From Syngnathus acus (Eukaryota; Chordata; Actinopteri; Syngnathiformes; Syngnathidae), in NCBI RefSeq assembly GCF_901709675.1, contig NC_051097.1:8348039-8412038 (forward strand): 64,000 bases of DNA, given 5' to 3'. Shown here in pieces: positions 63,931-64,000 of the stretch. The number at the start of each line of letters is the position of its first letter. The first letter of the stretch is position 1. Both the position numbers and the translations under genes were made by a program. The notes under the pieces are model-generated. The model was not told the DNA's origin. It saw nothing but the letters and a program-made list of their open reading frames with translations, and searched no databases.

Positions 63931-64000
63931 GTATAAAAGCGAAATCACATCACAAGGGTAACGTTGATTTGGAGGAAAAAATTGTTTACTGTCCTAAGTG

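Overview
This window is vertebrate genomic DNA, almost certainly from a ray-finned (teleost) fish. The genes are split by short GT-AG introns, mostly 70-800 bp. The encoded proteins line up nearly end to end with human orthologues, and the spacers hold microsatellites, long homopolymer runs and tRNA-derived SINE remnants. I assembled the exons by hand from splice sites, reading phase and recalled family sequences; no alignment or database search was run.

Layout. 1-9.1 kb: no recognisable gene; repeats and one unexplained open frame. 9.18-12.26 kb (+): golph3, five coding exons. 12.67-13.11 kb (-): a two-exon, 55-residue BH3-only gene resembling NOXA/PMAIP1, with a compact TATA/CRE/kappaB-like promoter. 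14.55-21.12 kb (-): dhx29, 28 coding exons, 1380 residues. 21.29-28.40 kb (+): mtrex (SKIV2L2/MTR4), 27 coding exons, 1036 residues. It is head-to-head with dhx29 across 169 bp. 29.11-35.22 kb (-): plpp1, with two alternative second exons. 37.18-42.81 kb (-): csgalnact1-like chondroitin N-acetylgalactosaminyltransferase, seven coding exons, with a possible 5' non-coding exon near 46.6 kb. 48.89-57.17 kb (-): class B scavenger receptor closest to SCARB2/LIMP-2, 12 exons, with a different cytoplasmic tail. 60.7-63.9 kb (+): amacr, five coding exons, 382 residues, peroxisomal signal -AKL.

The genes do not form one pathway. dhx29 and mtrex both encode RNA helicases and share one promoter: DHX29 acts on 43S initiation complexes, MTREX feeds the nuclear exosome. 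golph3 and the csgalnact1-like enzyme are Golgi proteins. plpp1, scarb2-like and amacr act at the plasma membrane, the endolysosomal membrane, and peroxisomes/mitochondria. From memory, golph3, amacr, dhx29, mtrex and plpp1 lie on human chromosome 5, so most of the window is an old syntenic block. The csgalnact1 and scarb2-like genes sit inside it from elsewhere in human coordinates.

The observations most worth following are: the BH3-only microgene and its promoter; three GC-AG introns in mtrex; the retained pair of plpp1 exon 2 alternatives; replacement of the LIMP-2 dileucine signal by YxxPhi motifs; two 28-bp perfect palindromes between dhx29 and the BH3 gene; and a dispersed repeat present at 4.5 and 49.2 kb. 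I found no evidence for a wholly new multi-gene system.
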